Below are positions 34,143 to 42,516 of a stretch of 64,000 bases of DNA, one piece after another. Under the pieces are notes generated by a model, which worked only from the letters and a program-made list of their open reading frames with translations, was not told the origin of the DNA and did no database searches. The stretch's first letter is position 1, and each line of letters begins with the position of its first letter. Source of the stretch: DYTH01 sp964552725. Lineage in GTDB: Bacteria; Desulfobacterota; Syntrophia; Syntrophales; UBA5619. The position numbers and the translations under genes were made by a program. The stretch is taken from the NCBI GenBank assembly GCA_964552725.1, contig CAZKHU010000001.1:1-64000 (forward strand), read 5' to 3'.

Positions 34143-35345
34143 CTACAACTCCAGAATATGTCCCATTTTGTTCTTTTTAGTTTGCAGGTATTTGATATTA
34201 TGGTCGTTCGGCTCTATCTCGATCGGCACTCTCTCGGTGACGGTGAGCCCGTATCCATCAAGGCCGACTATCTTCTTCGGGTTATTGGTCAGCAGGCGCA
34301 TCTTTCTCACCCCCAGATCGGCGAGAATCTGGGCGCCGATTCCATAATCCCGCAGATCCTCTTTAAAGCCGAGACTGATATTGGCCTCCACGGTGTCGAG
34401 GCCCTGATCCTGAAGATTGTACGCCTTCATTTTATTGACCAGCCCTATTCCGCGGCCTTCCTGGTGCATATAGACAAGCACTCCCTTGCCGGCTTCATCG
34501 ATCATCTGCATTGCCCGGTGCAACTGGTCGCCGCAATCGCATCTCTCGGAACCGAAGACATCGCCGGTCAAACACTCCGAATGCACCCGCACGAGAACCT
34601 CGTCCCCGGGGCCTATCTCCCCTTTTAACAATGCAACATGCTGAATATCGTCAACATCGTTCTCATAAACGATGAGCTTAAAAACGCCGCCATACCGCGT
34701 CGGGACGGTGGCCGTCGCCGCTCTGCGGATCAGGGATTCGTGCTGCATCCGGAAGTCGATCAGATCCTTGATCGTAACTATCTTGAGACCGAACTCTTTT
34801 GCAAATATCTCGAGATCGGGCATTCTCGCCATCGTGCCGTCATCCTTCATAATCTCGCAGATGACCCCGGCCGGCTTCAGGCCGGAAAGTCTCGCCAGAT
34901 CGACGGAACCTTCCGTCTGGCCGGTTCGCACGAGCACCCCTCCCTTGCGGGCGCGGATAGGAAAGATGTGTCCGGGGCTGACGAGATCGTCCGGCTTCGC
35001 ATTGTCGGCAACCGCAGCCAGGATAGTTGTCGCGCGGTCCGCCGCCGAAATGCCCGTCGTCACCCCCTGTTTGGCCTCAATGGAGACGGTAAAGGCGGTA
35101 TTGAAACGGGAGCGGTTATCCCTGACCATCGCCGGCAGACGCAGGTTATCGGCGGCTTCTTCGGTAAGGGTCAGGCAGATCAGCCCCCGGCCGTAGCGGG
35201 CCATGAAGTTTATCGCCTCCGGCGTAACAAATTCGGCCGCCATGAACAGATCGCCCTCGTTTTCGCGATCCTCATCATCCACGAGGATAACCATCCTGCC
35301 GCTGCGGATATCGACCATTGCCTCTTTGATGCTGCTTACGCCCAT
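34143..35345 (-). CDS. ribBA: Bifunctional DHBP synthase / GTP cyclohydrolase II
   Basis: A 400-residue fusion. The N-terminal RibB half (1-200) has VDDEDRENEGDLFMAAE and GHIFPIRA. The RibA half (205-400) has the zinc site CLTGDVFGSERCDCG and the catalytic HQEGRGIGL. The two halves make dihydroxybutanone phosphate from ribulose 5-phosphate and open GTP, the two entry reactions to riboflavin. It is encoded between ribE and ribH. Confidence 0.96.
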   Translation of the reverse strand: MGVSSIKEAMVDIRSGRMVILVDDEDRENEGDLFMAAEFVTPEAINFMARYGRGLICLTLTEEAADNLRLPAMVRDNRSRFNTAFTVSIEAKQGVTTGISAADRATTILAAVADNAKPDDLVSPGHIFPIRARKGGVLVRTGQTEGSVDLARLSGLKPAGVICEIMKDDGTMARMPDLEIFAKEFGLKIVTIKDLIDFRMQHESLIRRAATATVPTRYGGVFKLIVYENDVDDIQHVALLKGEIGPGDEVLVRVHSECLTGDVFGSERCDCGDQLHRAMQMIDEAGKGVLVYMHQEGRGIGLVNKMKAYNLQDQGLDTVEANISLGFKEDLRDYGIGAQILADLGVRKMRLLTNNPKKIVGLDGYGLTVTERVPIEIEPNDHNIKYLQTKKNKMGHILEL

Positions 35346-35419
35346 AATGTCTCCCCTGATATTATCCCAGAATCCGTCCGCAAAATCGCCAGACAGGAAA
35401 CCTGAATTGCCTGTCTTTG

Positions 35420-36100
35420 TTATTTAATAAAACCGTAACGGGACAGCATTTCCAGACTGATCCCCTCTTTCGTTCCCCCTTCCGGCTGTCCCACAGCGCC
35501 CGGGTTGCTGCCGATCACAAGTTTCTCCAGGTATCTGGCGATAATGTCGGTTTCAATATTGACGTCATCGCCCTCTTTTTTCATCCCGAGCGTTGTCCCG
35601 GCGGCTGTATGCGGGATGACGTTAACATAAAATCTGTCATTTTCACAGAGGTTGACGGTAAGGCTTATCCCGTCTACGGTTATCGACCCCTTGACTGCGA
35701 CATACCTCGCCAATTCCGGACTGATTGCAACCCCGAACAACAAAGACCCGGAACGGGGAGTTTTCTCGATTATCTTCCCTGTGCCATCGACATGGCCGAG
35801 TACAATGTGCCCTCCCAGACGGTCGCTGAGCCGCAACGCCTTTTCGAGATTGACCTGCCTGCCGGGCTGCAGATTACGGAGCGTCGTCATAGAGACAGTT
35901 TCCGCCGAGACATCCGCGGCAAACAAGCGTCCGGAAATGGCTGTAACCGTCAAACAGGCGCCGCTGACCGCAATGCTGTCCCCCGGTTTCACATCGCCGA
36001 GAGGCATCCTGGTTTCTATTTCCAGCAGGGCGTCTTCTCCCCGGCTCTCCATCCGCCGGACTGACCCCGTCGCCTCGATTATTCCCGTGAACAATATCAT
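35420..36100 (-). CDS. ribE: Riboflavin synthase, alpha chain
   Basis: About 226 residues, with the two-fold internal repeat of riboflavin synthase: LFTGIIEATGSV and AVSGACLTVTA in the first lobe, HIVLGHVDGTG and VDGISLTVN in the second. It dismutates two lumazines to riboflavin. ATG 36100 overlaps the nrdR stop (TGATG), and GTG 36103 directly before it is an alternative. The deaminase/reductase gene ribD, usually upstream in this cluster, is missing. Confidence 0.95.
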   Translation of the reverse strand: MILFTGIIEATGSVRRMESRGEDALLEIETRMPLGDVKPGDSIAVSGACLTVTAISGRLFAADVSAETVSMTTLRNLQPGRQVNLEKALRLSDRLGGHIVLGHVDGTGKIIEKTPRSGSLLFGVAISPELARYVAVKGSITVDGISLTVNLCENDRFYVNVIPHTAAGTTLGMKKEGDDVNIETDIIARYLEKLVIGSNPGAVGQPEGGTKEGISLEMLSRYGFIK

Positions 36101-36645
36101 CACCCCTGCTTGTTCTTCTTCCCTTTTGCCTGAACGGCAAACGCCGCCCTGGGGGCATCAGTCTCCGCATTGCGACTATTAAACTTCGCTTTCTTCTTGC
36201 GCAGAATTTCCTTCAATTCATCAAAAAAATCGCTTACATCGCGAAATTCACGGTAAACCGAGGCAAAACGCACATAGGCAACGCCGTCGAGCTTCTGCAG
36301 CTCCTGCATAATTGCTTCACCAATCACCTGGGAGGGAATCTCTTTGCCCGGAAAATCCTGGCAGGCGCGTTTCACATTTTCCACAACGGTTTCGATGGAA
36401 TCCGTGCTTATCGGACGTTTCTCACACGCCTTCTTGATGCCGGAGCTTATCTTTACCAGGTCGAAAGGCTCCCGGCGGTCATCCTTCTTAACGACAACCG
36501 GAAGCACTTCCTCAACGAATTCGTGAGTTGTAAAACGCTTCCCGCAACCCAGACACTCCCGCCTCCGTCTTATTTCATTTCCGTCCCTGCTGATTCTTGA
36601 ATCTGTAACCCGGTCTTCATAATAGCCGCAAAAAGGGCACTTCAT
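36100..36645 (-). CDS. nrdR: Transcriptional repressor NrdR
   Basis: A 181-residue repressor of ribonucleotide reductase genes. A zinc ribbon (CPFCGYYEDRVTDSR...CLGCGKRFTT) is followed by an ATP-cone domain (VVKKDDRREPFDLVKISSGI). The C-terminal 30 residues are a Lys/Ala-rich tail beyond the usual 150-residue length. It overlaps the upstream deaminase gene by 4 bases and ribE by 1-3 bases, so translation of all three is coupled. Confidence 0.96.
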   Translation of the reverse strand: MKCPFCGYYEDRVTDSRISRDGNEIRRRRECLGCGKRFTTHEFVEEVLPVVVKKDDRREPFDLVKISSGIKKACEKRPISTDSIETVVENVKRACQDFPGKEIPSQVIGEAIMQELQKLDGVAYVRFASVYREFRDVSDFFDELKEILRKKKAKFNSRNAETDAPRAAFAVQAKGKKNKQG

Positions 36646-37100
36646 CGCAGCCTGACCTCAATCCCCGCCTCAGTCAGCATATCTTTCGCAAGCGGGTCGT
36701 GGTAATCGTTGCTGACCACTGCGCCAACAACCCCGGCATTGATCAGCATTTTTGCACAGATGCTGCACGGGTAGTTTGTGCAGTACAGGGTGGCGCCCCT
36801 GGTGCCGGCTCCATGCAGGGCCGCCTGAATAACGGCGTTTTGTTCGGCATGCAGCCCCCGGCAGAGTTCATGACGTTCGCCGGAGGGGATATGATGCGTC
36901 TCCCTGAGACACCCAACCTCGCCGCAGTGGCTGACGCCTGTTGGCGCTCCATTGTATCCGGTGGCAATGATAAATCGGTCGCGGACAAGAACAGCGCCTA
37001 CATGACGCCGGAGGCAGGTCGAACGCCTGGCCACGACACTGGCGATTTCCAGGAAATAATCATCCCAGGGGGGACGCATGTTTTCTTTTTCTGTGGCCAT
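36642..37100 (-). CDS. dCMP deaminase (ComEB-type)
   Basis: A 152-residue zinc-dependent cytidine deaminase-fold enzyme. The catalytic HAEQNA (LHAEQNAVIQAA) and the zinc-binding CTNYPCSICAKML are intact. An N-terminal CLRRHVGAVLV and an extra Cys/His pattern (SHCGEVGCLRETHH) are typical of dCMP deaminase, which makes dUMP for dTMP synthesis. It lies 44 bases downstream of glyA, which supplies methylene-THF for the same pathway, and overlaps nrdR. Confidence 0.93.
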   Translation of the reverse strand: MATEKENMRPPWDDYFLEIASVVARRSTCLRRHVGAVLVRDRFIIATGYNGAPTGVSHCGEVGCLRETHHIPSGERHELCRGLHAEQNAVIQAALHGAGTRGATLYCTNYPCSICAKMLINAGVVGAVVSNDYHDPLAKDMLTEAGIEVRLR

Positions 37101-37144
37101 TTTTTATTGCTGCCCCCTCCTTCGGCACTAAATGGAGATTCAAA

Positions 37145-38401
37145 TCAGCGATTATCCCTTATTCTTTCCGGATAGAGAGGGAAGCGTTCGCACAGAACGC
37201 CAACCTCCTGCCTTACCTGGGCAAGTCTTTTTTCGTCGTGAATATTCCGCAGCACGGAGGCAAAAAAACCGGCGATCCGCTTCATCTCGGGTTCTTTCAT
37301 TCCCCTTGTCGTCAGGGCGGGAGAGCCGATACGGATTCCACTTGTTGTTTGCGCTCCCCTTGTATCGTAAGGTATGCGGTTTTTGTTTATGGTAATGCCG
37401 GCCCGGTCAAGGGCTGACTGCGCCTCGCTCCCGGAGATGCCGAGATTCGTTAAATCCACCAGCAGCAGATGGTTGTCGGTGCCGCCTGTCACAAGACGGA
37501 AACCATCCGCAAGCAGTTCATCGGCAAGCGTTTTGGCGTTTTTGACGATCTGCCCCTGGTAGATCCGGAATTCCCCGGTCAGGGCCTCCTTCATCGCCAC
37601 CGCCTTGGCCGCGATGATATGCATGAGCGGACCTCCCTGCATGCCGGGAAAGATGCTTTCGTCCAGTTTCTTCGCGTATTGATTCTTGCAGAGAATGAGC
37701 CCGCCGCGGGGACCGCGGAGGGTCTTGTGGGTGGTCATGGTGACGAACTCGCAGGACGGCACCGGCGAGGGGTGAAGGCCGGCGGCTACCAGACCGCCAA
37801 TGTGGGCAATATCGGCCAAAAGCAGCGCCCCGTTCTCGTCGGCGATTTTCCGGAATTTTTCATAATCGATAATCCGGGGATAGGCGCTGGCGCCGACGAC
37901 GATGATCCGGGGATGATGCTGCCGGGCCAGGGCTGCAACCTGCTCGAAATCGATGGTTTCCGTTTCCCGGTCAACCCCGTAGAAAAAGCTCCTGTATAAT
38001 TTGCCGGAAAAACTGACCGGGCTCCCATGGGAAAGATGCCCGCCATGGGAAAGATCCATGCCCAGAATAGTGTCTCCGGGTTTCAGTACCGTGCAATAGA
38101 CCGCCATATTGGCCTGAACGCCGGCGTGCGGCTGGACATTCGCATGGTCGGCCCCGAAGAGTTTTTTACTCCGGTCAATCGCCAGTTGCTCCACAATATC
38201 GACAAATTCGCACCCGCCGTAATACCGGCGCCCCGGATATCCCTCGGCGTACTTGTTTGTCATAACGCTTCCCTGGGCCTCCAGAACCGCCTCGCTGACA
38301 AAATTTTCCGAGGCGATCATCTCCAGGTTACCGGACTGCCTTCTCGTTTCCCGGCTTATGGCGTCCGCAACTTCCGGGTCGGCCTGCATCAAATAGGACA
38401 T
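37145..38401 (-). CDS. glyA: Serine hydroxymethyltransferase
   Basis: A 418-residue PLP enzyme making glycine and 5,10-methylene-THF. Family motifs are NLEMIASENFVSEAV, NKYAEGYPGRRYYGG and the PLP-lysine sequence MTTHKTLRGPRGG. ATG 38401 (MSYLMQ) is the start, with AGGAGG 10 bases upstream. The frame continues upstream to 38464 but lacks homology. It sits between rpiB and dCMP deaminase, the arrangement also seen in Geobacter-type genomes. Confidence 0.96.
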   Translation of the reverse strand: MSYLMQADPEVADAISRETRRQSGNLEMIASENFVSEAVLEAQGSVMTNKYAEGYPGRRYYGGCEFVDIVEQLAIDRSKKLFGADHANVQPHAGVQANMAVYCTVLKPGDTILGMDLSHGGHLSHGSPVSFSGKLYRSFFYGVDRETETIDFEQVAALARQHHPRIIVVGASAYPRIIDYEKFRKIADENGALLLADIAHIGGLVAAGLHPSPVPSCEFVTMTTHKTLRGPRGGLILCKNQYAKKLDESIFPGMQGGPLMHIIAAKAVAMKEALTGEFRIYQGQIVKNAKTLADELLADGFRLVTGGTDNHLLLVDLTNLGISGSEAQSALDRAGITINKNRIPYDTRGAQTTSGIRIGSPALTTRGMKEPEMKRIAGFFASVLRNIHDEKRLAQVRQEVGVLCERFPLYPERIRDNR

Positions 38402-38481
38402 CTGCCTCATTTCCTCCTGCTGCCATGACATGCATACACGGCTTTTTCTCTTTACAACAGCCACTTACTCCTTCGCAAACA

Positions 38482-38940
38482 TCAGGCCTTCGCTTCCCGT
38501 TCCCATCCGTCTATTTTCTCTATGCGCACTTTGTGACGTCCCCCCTCGAACGGCGTGTCGAGCCATGTCTGAAGAATATTTCTGGCAATTTCCGGGTCGG
38601 TTTTTCTCCCCGCGAGAACAAGAACATTGGAATCGTTGTGCAGGCGGCTCAGTCGGGCCGTTTCAGCATCCAGGCAAAGCGCTCCCCGGACGGCGGGAAA
38701 GCGGTTGGCGACAATCGACATCCCGATCCCGGAGCCGCATATCAGAATTCCCCTGGGAAAAAGCCCCGTTGAAACGGCTTCGGCAACCTTTTTGCCAAAA
38801 TCAGGATAATCCACTGAATCCTCACTGTCTGTCCCGACATCGGCAACGAAAAATCCCCTGCCTTCGAGAAACGGCTTGAGGGCCTCTTTCAGGGAAAAAC
38901 CCGCATGATCCGCTCCGATAATGATCCTGTCTGTCGCCAA
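38482..38940 (-). CDS. rpiB: Ribose-5-phosphate isomerase B
   Basis: 152 residues. The N-terminal IIIGADHAGFSLKEALK, the DYPDFGKKVAEAV block and the active-site loop GILICGSGIGMSIVANR identify RpiB/LacAB. It interconverts ribose 5-phosphate and ribulose 5-phosphate, the latter being the substrate of RibB encoded downstream. The gene begins 2 bases after the fabF stop. Confidence 0.95.
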   Translation of the reverse strand: MATDRIIIGADHAGFSLKEALKPFLEGRGFFVADVGTDSEDSVDYPDFGKKVAEAVSTGLFPRGILICGSGIGMSIVANRFPAVRGALCLDAETARLSRLHNDSNVLVLAGRKTDPEIARNILQTWLDTPFEGGRHKVRIEKIDGWEREAKA

Positions 38941-38942
38941 AG

Positions 38943-40184
38943 CTACCCCTCGAATCTTCTTAGAATAAGCACCGCATTGACCCCGCCGAAGCCAAAGGTG
39001 TTGGACATCGCCGTTTTAATGTTCATTTTTCTCGCCGCACCGGGAACATAGTCCAGATCGCAGAGGGGATCGGGGTTGTCGAGGTTGATCGTCGGCGGAA
39101 CAATTCCCTCCCCGATTGCCTTAAGGCAGAAAATCGCCTCCAAGGCGCCGGTTGCGCCGAGGAGATGGCCGGTCATCGATTTTGTCGAACTTACCGGGAT
39201 CTCTTTTGCGTGTCCGCCAAAAACGGCCTTTATCGCCTCGGTCTCATACGAATCATTCAGATTCGTTGATGTGCCATGGGCATTTATGTAATCTATTTTC
39301 GCGCCGTCGATTTGCGCATCCGCAAGGGCCGCCTTCATGCAGCGGGCCGCGCCTTCGTGCCCGGGAGGCGGGGCAGCCATATGATAGGCATCGCTTGTCA
39401 GTCCATAGCCGACAAGCTCTCCGTGTATCGTCGCCCCCCGCGCGAGCGCATGGGAAAGCTCTTCCAGAACGACTATTCCTGAACCTTCGCTGACGACGAA
39501 ACCGTCCCGGTCAACATCGAAGGGACGACTTGCCTTTTGCGGTTCGTCATTCCTTGTGGAAATCGCCTGCATTGCATTGAAACCGGCGATGCAGAGCTCC
39601 GTCACCGCCGCCTCCGCTCCGCCCGCGATCATTGCGTCGGCATATCCGTCGGCAATGAGACGCGCGGCGTCTCCTATCGCGCAGGCGCCGGATGAACACG
39701 CGGCAACGGGACAGTTGATCGGCCCTTTGGCCCCAAATCTTATCGAAACATGCCCGGCGGCAAGGTTGGACAGAACAGCGGGAATTGTAAAAGGGGAGAG
39801 TCTGCGGCTTGGACCCAGCAGCATCGCCTCTTTGGATTTTTCTATAGTTGCCAGACCCCCTATCGCCGAACCGATAACGACCCCTGTACGCTCGGCGTTT
39901 TCCTCATTTATGACCAGCCCCGCATCGGCCATCGCCATCGCCGCCGCCGCTATCGCGTAGATTATAAAGCCGTCCAGACGTCGCACCTCTTTTCGGTTGA
40001 GATAATCGAGAGGGTCGAACCCCTTAAGTTCGCCGGCAATCTTTGTTTCTACGTGTTTGGGGTCGAAGACCGTAATTCGGTCGATGCCGGATTTACCGCG
40101 GCAAACCGCCGTCCAGGTCTCCGTCAGGTTATTGCCGAGCGGCGTCAAGGCGCCCATTCCGGTAATGACTATCCTTCTTTGCAA
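38943..40184 (-). CDS. fabF: Beta-ketoacyl-ACP synthase II
   Basis: A 413-residue condensing enzyme. It has the N-terminal RRIVITGMGALTPLGN, the nucleophile in PVAACSSGACAIGDA, and the two catalytic histidines in NAHGTSTNLND and KSMTGHLLGATGA. TTG 40184 is the likely start (AAGGGG upstream, family-like length). An ATG at 40232 would overlap the acpP end and add 16 odd residues. It elongates fatty acyl-ACP chains. Confidence 0.95.
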   Translation of the reverse strand: MQRRIVITGMGALTPLGNNLTETWTAVCRGKSGIDRITVFDPKHVETKIAGELKGFDPLDYLNRKEVRRLDGFIIYAIAAAAMAMADAGLVINEENAERTGVVIGSAIGGLATIEKSKEAMLLGPSRRLSPFTIPAVLSNLAAGHVSIRFGAKGPINCPVAACSSGACAIGDAARLIADGYADAMIAGGAEAAVTELCIAGFNAMQAISTRNDEPQKASRPFDVDRDGFVVSEGSGIVVLEELSHALARGATIHGELVGYGLTSDAYHMAAPPPGHEGAARCMKAALADAQIDGAKIDYINAHGTSTNLNDSYETEAIKAVFGGHAKEIPVSSTKSMTGHLLGATGALEAIFCLKAIGEGIVPPTINLDNPDPLCDLDYVPGAARKMNIKTAMSNTFGFGGVNAVLILRRFEG

Positions 40185-40228
40185 AAGTTCCCCTTTTCCA
40201 CTGTTTTCAGCGCTGCATAAATCCGGGA

Positions 40229-40474
40229 TCATCCATTCCAGACAACATTCCGGCTATGGAGAAATTCCGTAACATCCTTGATGGAGCGGATCTTTTCCAG
40301 TTCGTTGTCGGCAATGTGAATATCGAACGTCTCCTCCATTTCCATAATAAGTTCGACCAGATCGAGGGAGTCTGCCCCCAGATCGTCAATGAACGACGCC
40401 TCGGGCACACACTCTTCCCGGGTAACATTCAACTGCTCGGCAATAATATCGATAATTTTCTCGTCCAGCGTCAT
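40229..40474 (-). CDS. acpP: Acyl carrier protein
   Basis: An 81-residue acidic ACP with the phosphopantetheine serine in DDLGADSLDLVEL. A strong ribosome site (AAGGAGGAGAATTCCG-ATG) precedes it. It lies between fabD and fabF. The fabG gene, normally directly upstream of acpP, is missing, and the 126-base gap there contains no remnant. Confidence 0.97.
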   Translation of the reverse strand: MTLDEKIIDIIAEQLNVTREECVPEASFIDDLGADSLDLVELIMEMEETFDIHIADNELEKIRSIKDVTEFLHSRNVVWNG

Positions 40475-40600
40475 CGGAATTCTCCTCCTTCAATCAGGGT
40501 CGCCCTTCCGGGGCATATTACAGCAAGATATAAATTTATTGGCCTTATGCTTACGTTATCGTTCAGGTTGCTGAGCCGCCGGTCCGGCGCCCAGCCCATG

Positions 40601-41554
40601 TCAGTTCTGCGGTTTGTTCAGTTCCGCAACGGTTTCCTCCAGAGAACCCTGATCCTCCCCGTTGAGGAGGCGAAACCGCCTGTCGATTCGCCTGATCAGT
40701 CCCGAAAGAATCCTTTTGGGACCCAGCTCCACGATTGTATCGACGCCCATTGCGGCCATTTTCAGCACGGTTGCGCGCCATAAGACGGGGGTTCTGATCT
40801 GCCTGGTCAGGAGCTCCCGGGTCTGCCCGGCGGTGTGGAAGACTGAAGGATCGCAATTCGGAATGACCGGAGGCGAACAATCCCGGAATTCCACAGAAGC
40901 CAGGGCGGAGGCAAATTTTTCGGCAGCTCCGGCGAGCAGACTGCAATGGCAGGGAACGCTTATCGGCAGAATAACGGCGCGCACGCCCTCTTTCCGCTCG
41001 GCGGCCGCCGCCGCCGCCGAGATGGCTGCCGTGTGGCCGGAGATGACTATCTGCCCAGGGGAGTTTTCTATCGCAACCTCAACAATCGAGTTGCCTGTTC
41101 CGGCAACGGATCGGCATAGATCGTCCACATCCTTCCGTTCCAGCCCAATGATGGCGGCCATTGCCCCCTCTCCGACGGGAACCGCTTCCTGATGAAGCTG
41201 CGCCCTTCTTTTGACAAGCGCCAGACAACTCCGCAAATCTACCGCTCCGGCAGCATGCAGGGCAGAATATTCGCCCAGACTGTGGCCCGCCATGACAACC
41301 GGTTTTTCGCCAACCATGCCGGAAAAGGCCCGCCAGGCGGCGATTTCGACAGTAAGAATGGATATCTGGGTATTGACGGTAAGATCGAGCAGTTCCTGGG
41401 GACCCCTGAAGCAAAGCTTCGCCATATCCGTGCCGAAGACGTCGGACGCCTCAGAAAAAAGCTCTCTGACGCTCTGATATTGACGGTAGAGACTCTCCCC
41501 CATCCCCGGATATTGTGAACCCTGCCCCGGGAAAACAACCGCAACTTTGCCCAT
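40601..41554 (-). CDS. fabD: Malonyl-CoA:ACP transacylase
   Basis: A 317-residue transacylase. It has VVFPGQGSQYPGMG at the start, the active-site serine in MAGHSLGEYSALHAAG, and the catalytic histidine in SVPCHCSLL. ATG 41554 (MGKVAVVFPGQ) is the start, and the upstream extension overlaps rpmF. It follows rpmF by 23 bases, where plsX and fabH would be expected in relatives. Confidence 0.95.
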   Translation of the reverse strand: MGKVAVVFPGQGSQYPGMGESLYRQYQSVRELFSEASDVFGTDMAKLCFRGPQELLDLTVNTQISILTVEIAAWRAFSGMVGEKPVVMAGHSLGEYSALHAAGAVDLRSCLALVKRRAQLHQEAVPVGEGAMAAIIGLERKDVDDLCRSVAGTGNSIVEVAIENSPGQIVISGHTAAISAAAAAAERKEGVRAVILPISVPCHCSLLAGAAEKFASALASVEFRDCSPPVIPNCDPSVFHTAGQTRELLTRQIRTPVLWRATVLKMAAMGVDTIVELGPKRILSGLIRRIDRRFRLLNGEDQGSLEETVAELNKPQN

Positions 41555-41577
41555 AAGGAAACACCCGCTCAGCAGAT

Positions 41578-41763
41578 TCAGGATGCCTTTTCCAGCGGAA
41601 CAACTTCCCTGCCCTTGTAGGAGCCGCAAGTCGGACAGACATGGTGCGGCAGCTTAGGCTCATGACACTGAGAACATGTCGATAATGAAGGGGTTTTCAA
41701 AAAATCGTGCGCCCTTCTCATATTTTTTCTCGATTTTGAGTGCCTTTTTACTGGATTTGCCAT
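41578..41763 (-). CDS. rpmF: 50S ribosomal protein L32
   Basis: 61 residues. The N-terminus MANPVKRHSKSRKNMRRAHD is the universal L32 start. The zinc-binding cysteines are CSQCHEPKLPHHVCPTC, so this is the C+ (zinc) form. It lies 20 bases after the YceD-like gene, the conserved yceD-rpmF pair. Confidence 0.97.
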   Translation of the reverse strand: MANPVKRHSKSRKNMRRAHDFLKTPSLSTCSQCHEPKLPHHVCPTCGSYKGREVVPLEKAS

Positions 41764-41783
41764 CGTTATAACTCCTCTTTAAT

Positions 41784-42314
41784 TTAATGTTCCAACTTAA
41801 TCTGTTTCAGAACGGCAAGCCGCTCTTCTATTGCCTCGCTTCGGCAGTTGCAGGTTTCCCTGTTGAGATTGACGCCGCAATGGGGACACAGCCCCCTGCA
41901 CGATTCGGCACAGAGCGGCTTCATGGGAATCTGCAGCATGACCTGCTCAAAAACAATCTCTTCGAGATCAATAACATCCCCTTCGTAATACTGAAAATCC
42001 AGATCTGCGGCGTTGAGTTCCGCATCCTCCTCCGCTGCCGGCAAGGCCGGGGAAAAGGTGTAGTTGAAGGGCGCCTGAAGCGACAGCTCCGTCATTTCGA
42101 GGCAGCGACCGCAGGGCGCCTCCGCTTTCACCCTGATGCCCCCCTCGACATAGATGTTATCCCCTACCTTGCGCACCATACAGGAAAAATCAAGCCGATG
42201 CAGTAAAAAACCGCCGGCCTCTTCGTCCGCCAGAAATTGTCGGAACCATTCGCCGTTCCTGTCAAAATCCAGGCTCATCCCCTCTTCGGGCATGGTGTTG
42301 ATATTGATCTTCAA
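41784..42314 (-). CDS. YceD/DUF177 family protein
   Basis: About 176 residues. It has the family core CGRCLEMTELSLQAPFNYTF, an acidic YYEGDVIDLEEIVFEQVMLQIPMKPLC, and the C-terminal cysteine motif CRGLCPHCGVNLN. DUF177 is linked to 23S rRNA/ribosome maturation and is nearly always paired with rpmF, as here. TTG 42314 is chosen (AAGGG 7 bases upstream). GTG 42323 or other upstream starts (frame open to 42659) are possible but lack homology. Confidence 0.9.
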   Translation of the reverse strand: MKININTMPEEGMSLDFDRNGEWFRQFLADEEAGGFLLHRLDFSCMVRKVGDNIYVEGGIRVKAEAPCGRCLEMTELSLQAPFNYTFSPALPAAEEDAELNAADLDFQYYEGDVIDLEEIVFEQVMLQIPMKPLCAESCRGLCPHCGVNLNRETCNCRSEAIEERLAVLKQIKLEH

Positions 42315-42386
42315 AAAACTCACCCTTCTGCAATCTGCGGAACGTTTTTCCCTTTTGACGGGGCGCCCGATAAAGTGAGGAAGTAG

Positions 42387-42421
42387 ATTATAAACAGCTT
42401 GAATTGTCAAGAATAATTTCA
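42387..42421 (-). promoter_or_regulatory. Candidate promoter of the yceD-rpmF-fab cluster
   Basis: On the minus strand a perfect TATAAT (42392-42387) lies about 70 bases before the yceD-like start. A TTGACA is present upstream but only 12 bases away, so the pairing of the two boxes is uncertain. Confidence 0.35.
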
Positions 42422-42438
42422 TCGTCGTAGGTTCGTTC

Positions 42439-42467
42439 TTGACAGGGCGCCCTCTTCCGGATAGAGT
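42439..42467 (+). promoter_or_regulatory. Sigma-70 promoter of the LarA-like gene
   Basis: TTGACA (42439-42444), a 17-base spacer, then TAGAGT (42462-42467), about 50 bases before the LarA-like start. Confidence 0.6.
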
Positions 42468-42516
42468 CCAAAAAGTTTTTTCCCGATGGAGATGAGGCAA
42501 CTGAAAGGAAACTGCC

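Noticed and set aside
36100..36200. FMN riboswitch before ribE
   Set aside because: There is no intergenic space (ribE overlaps nrdR) and no RFN element sequence.
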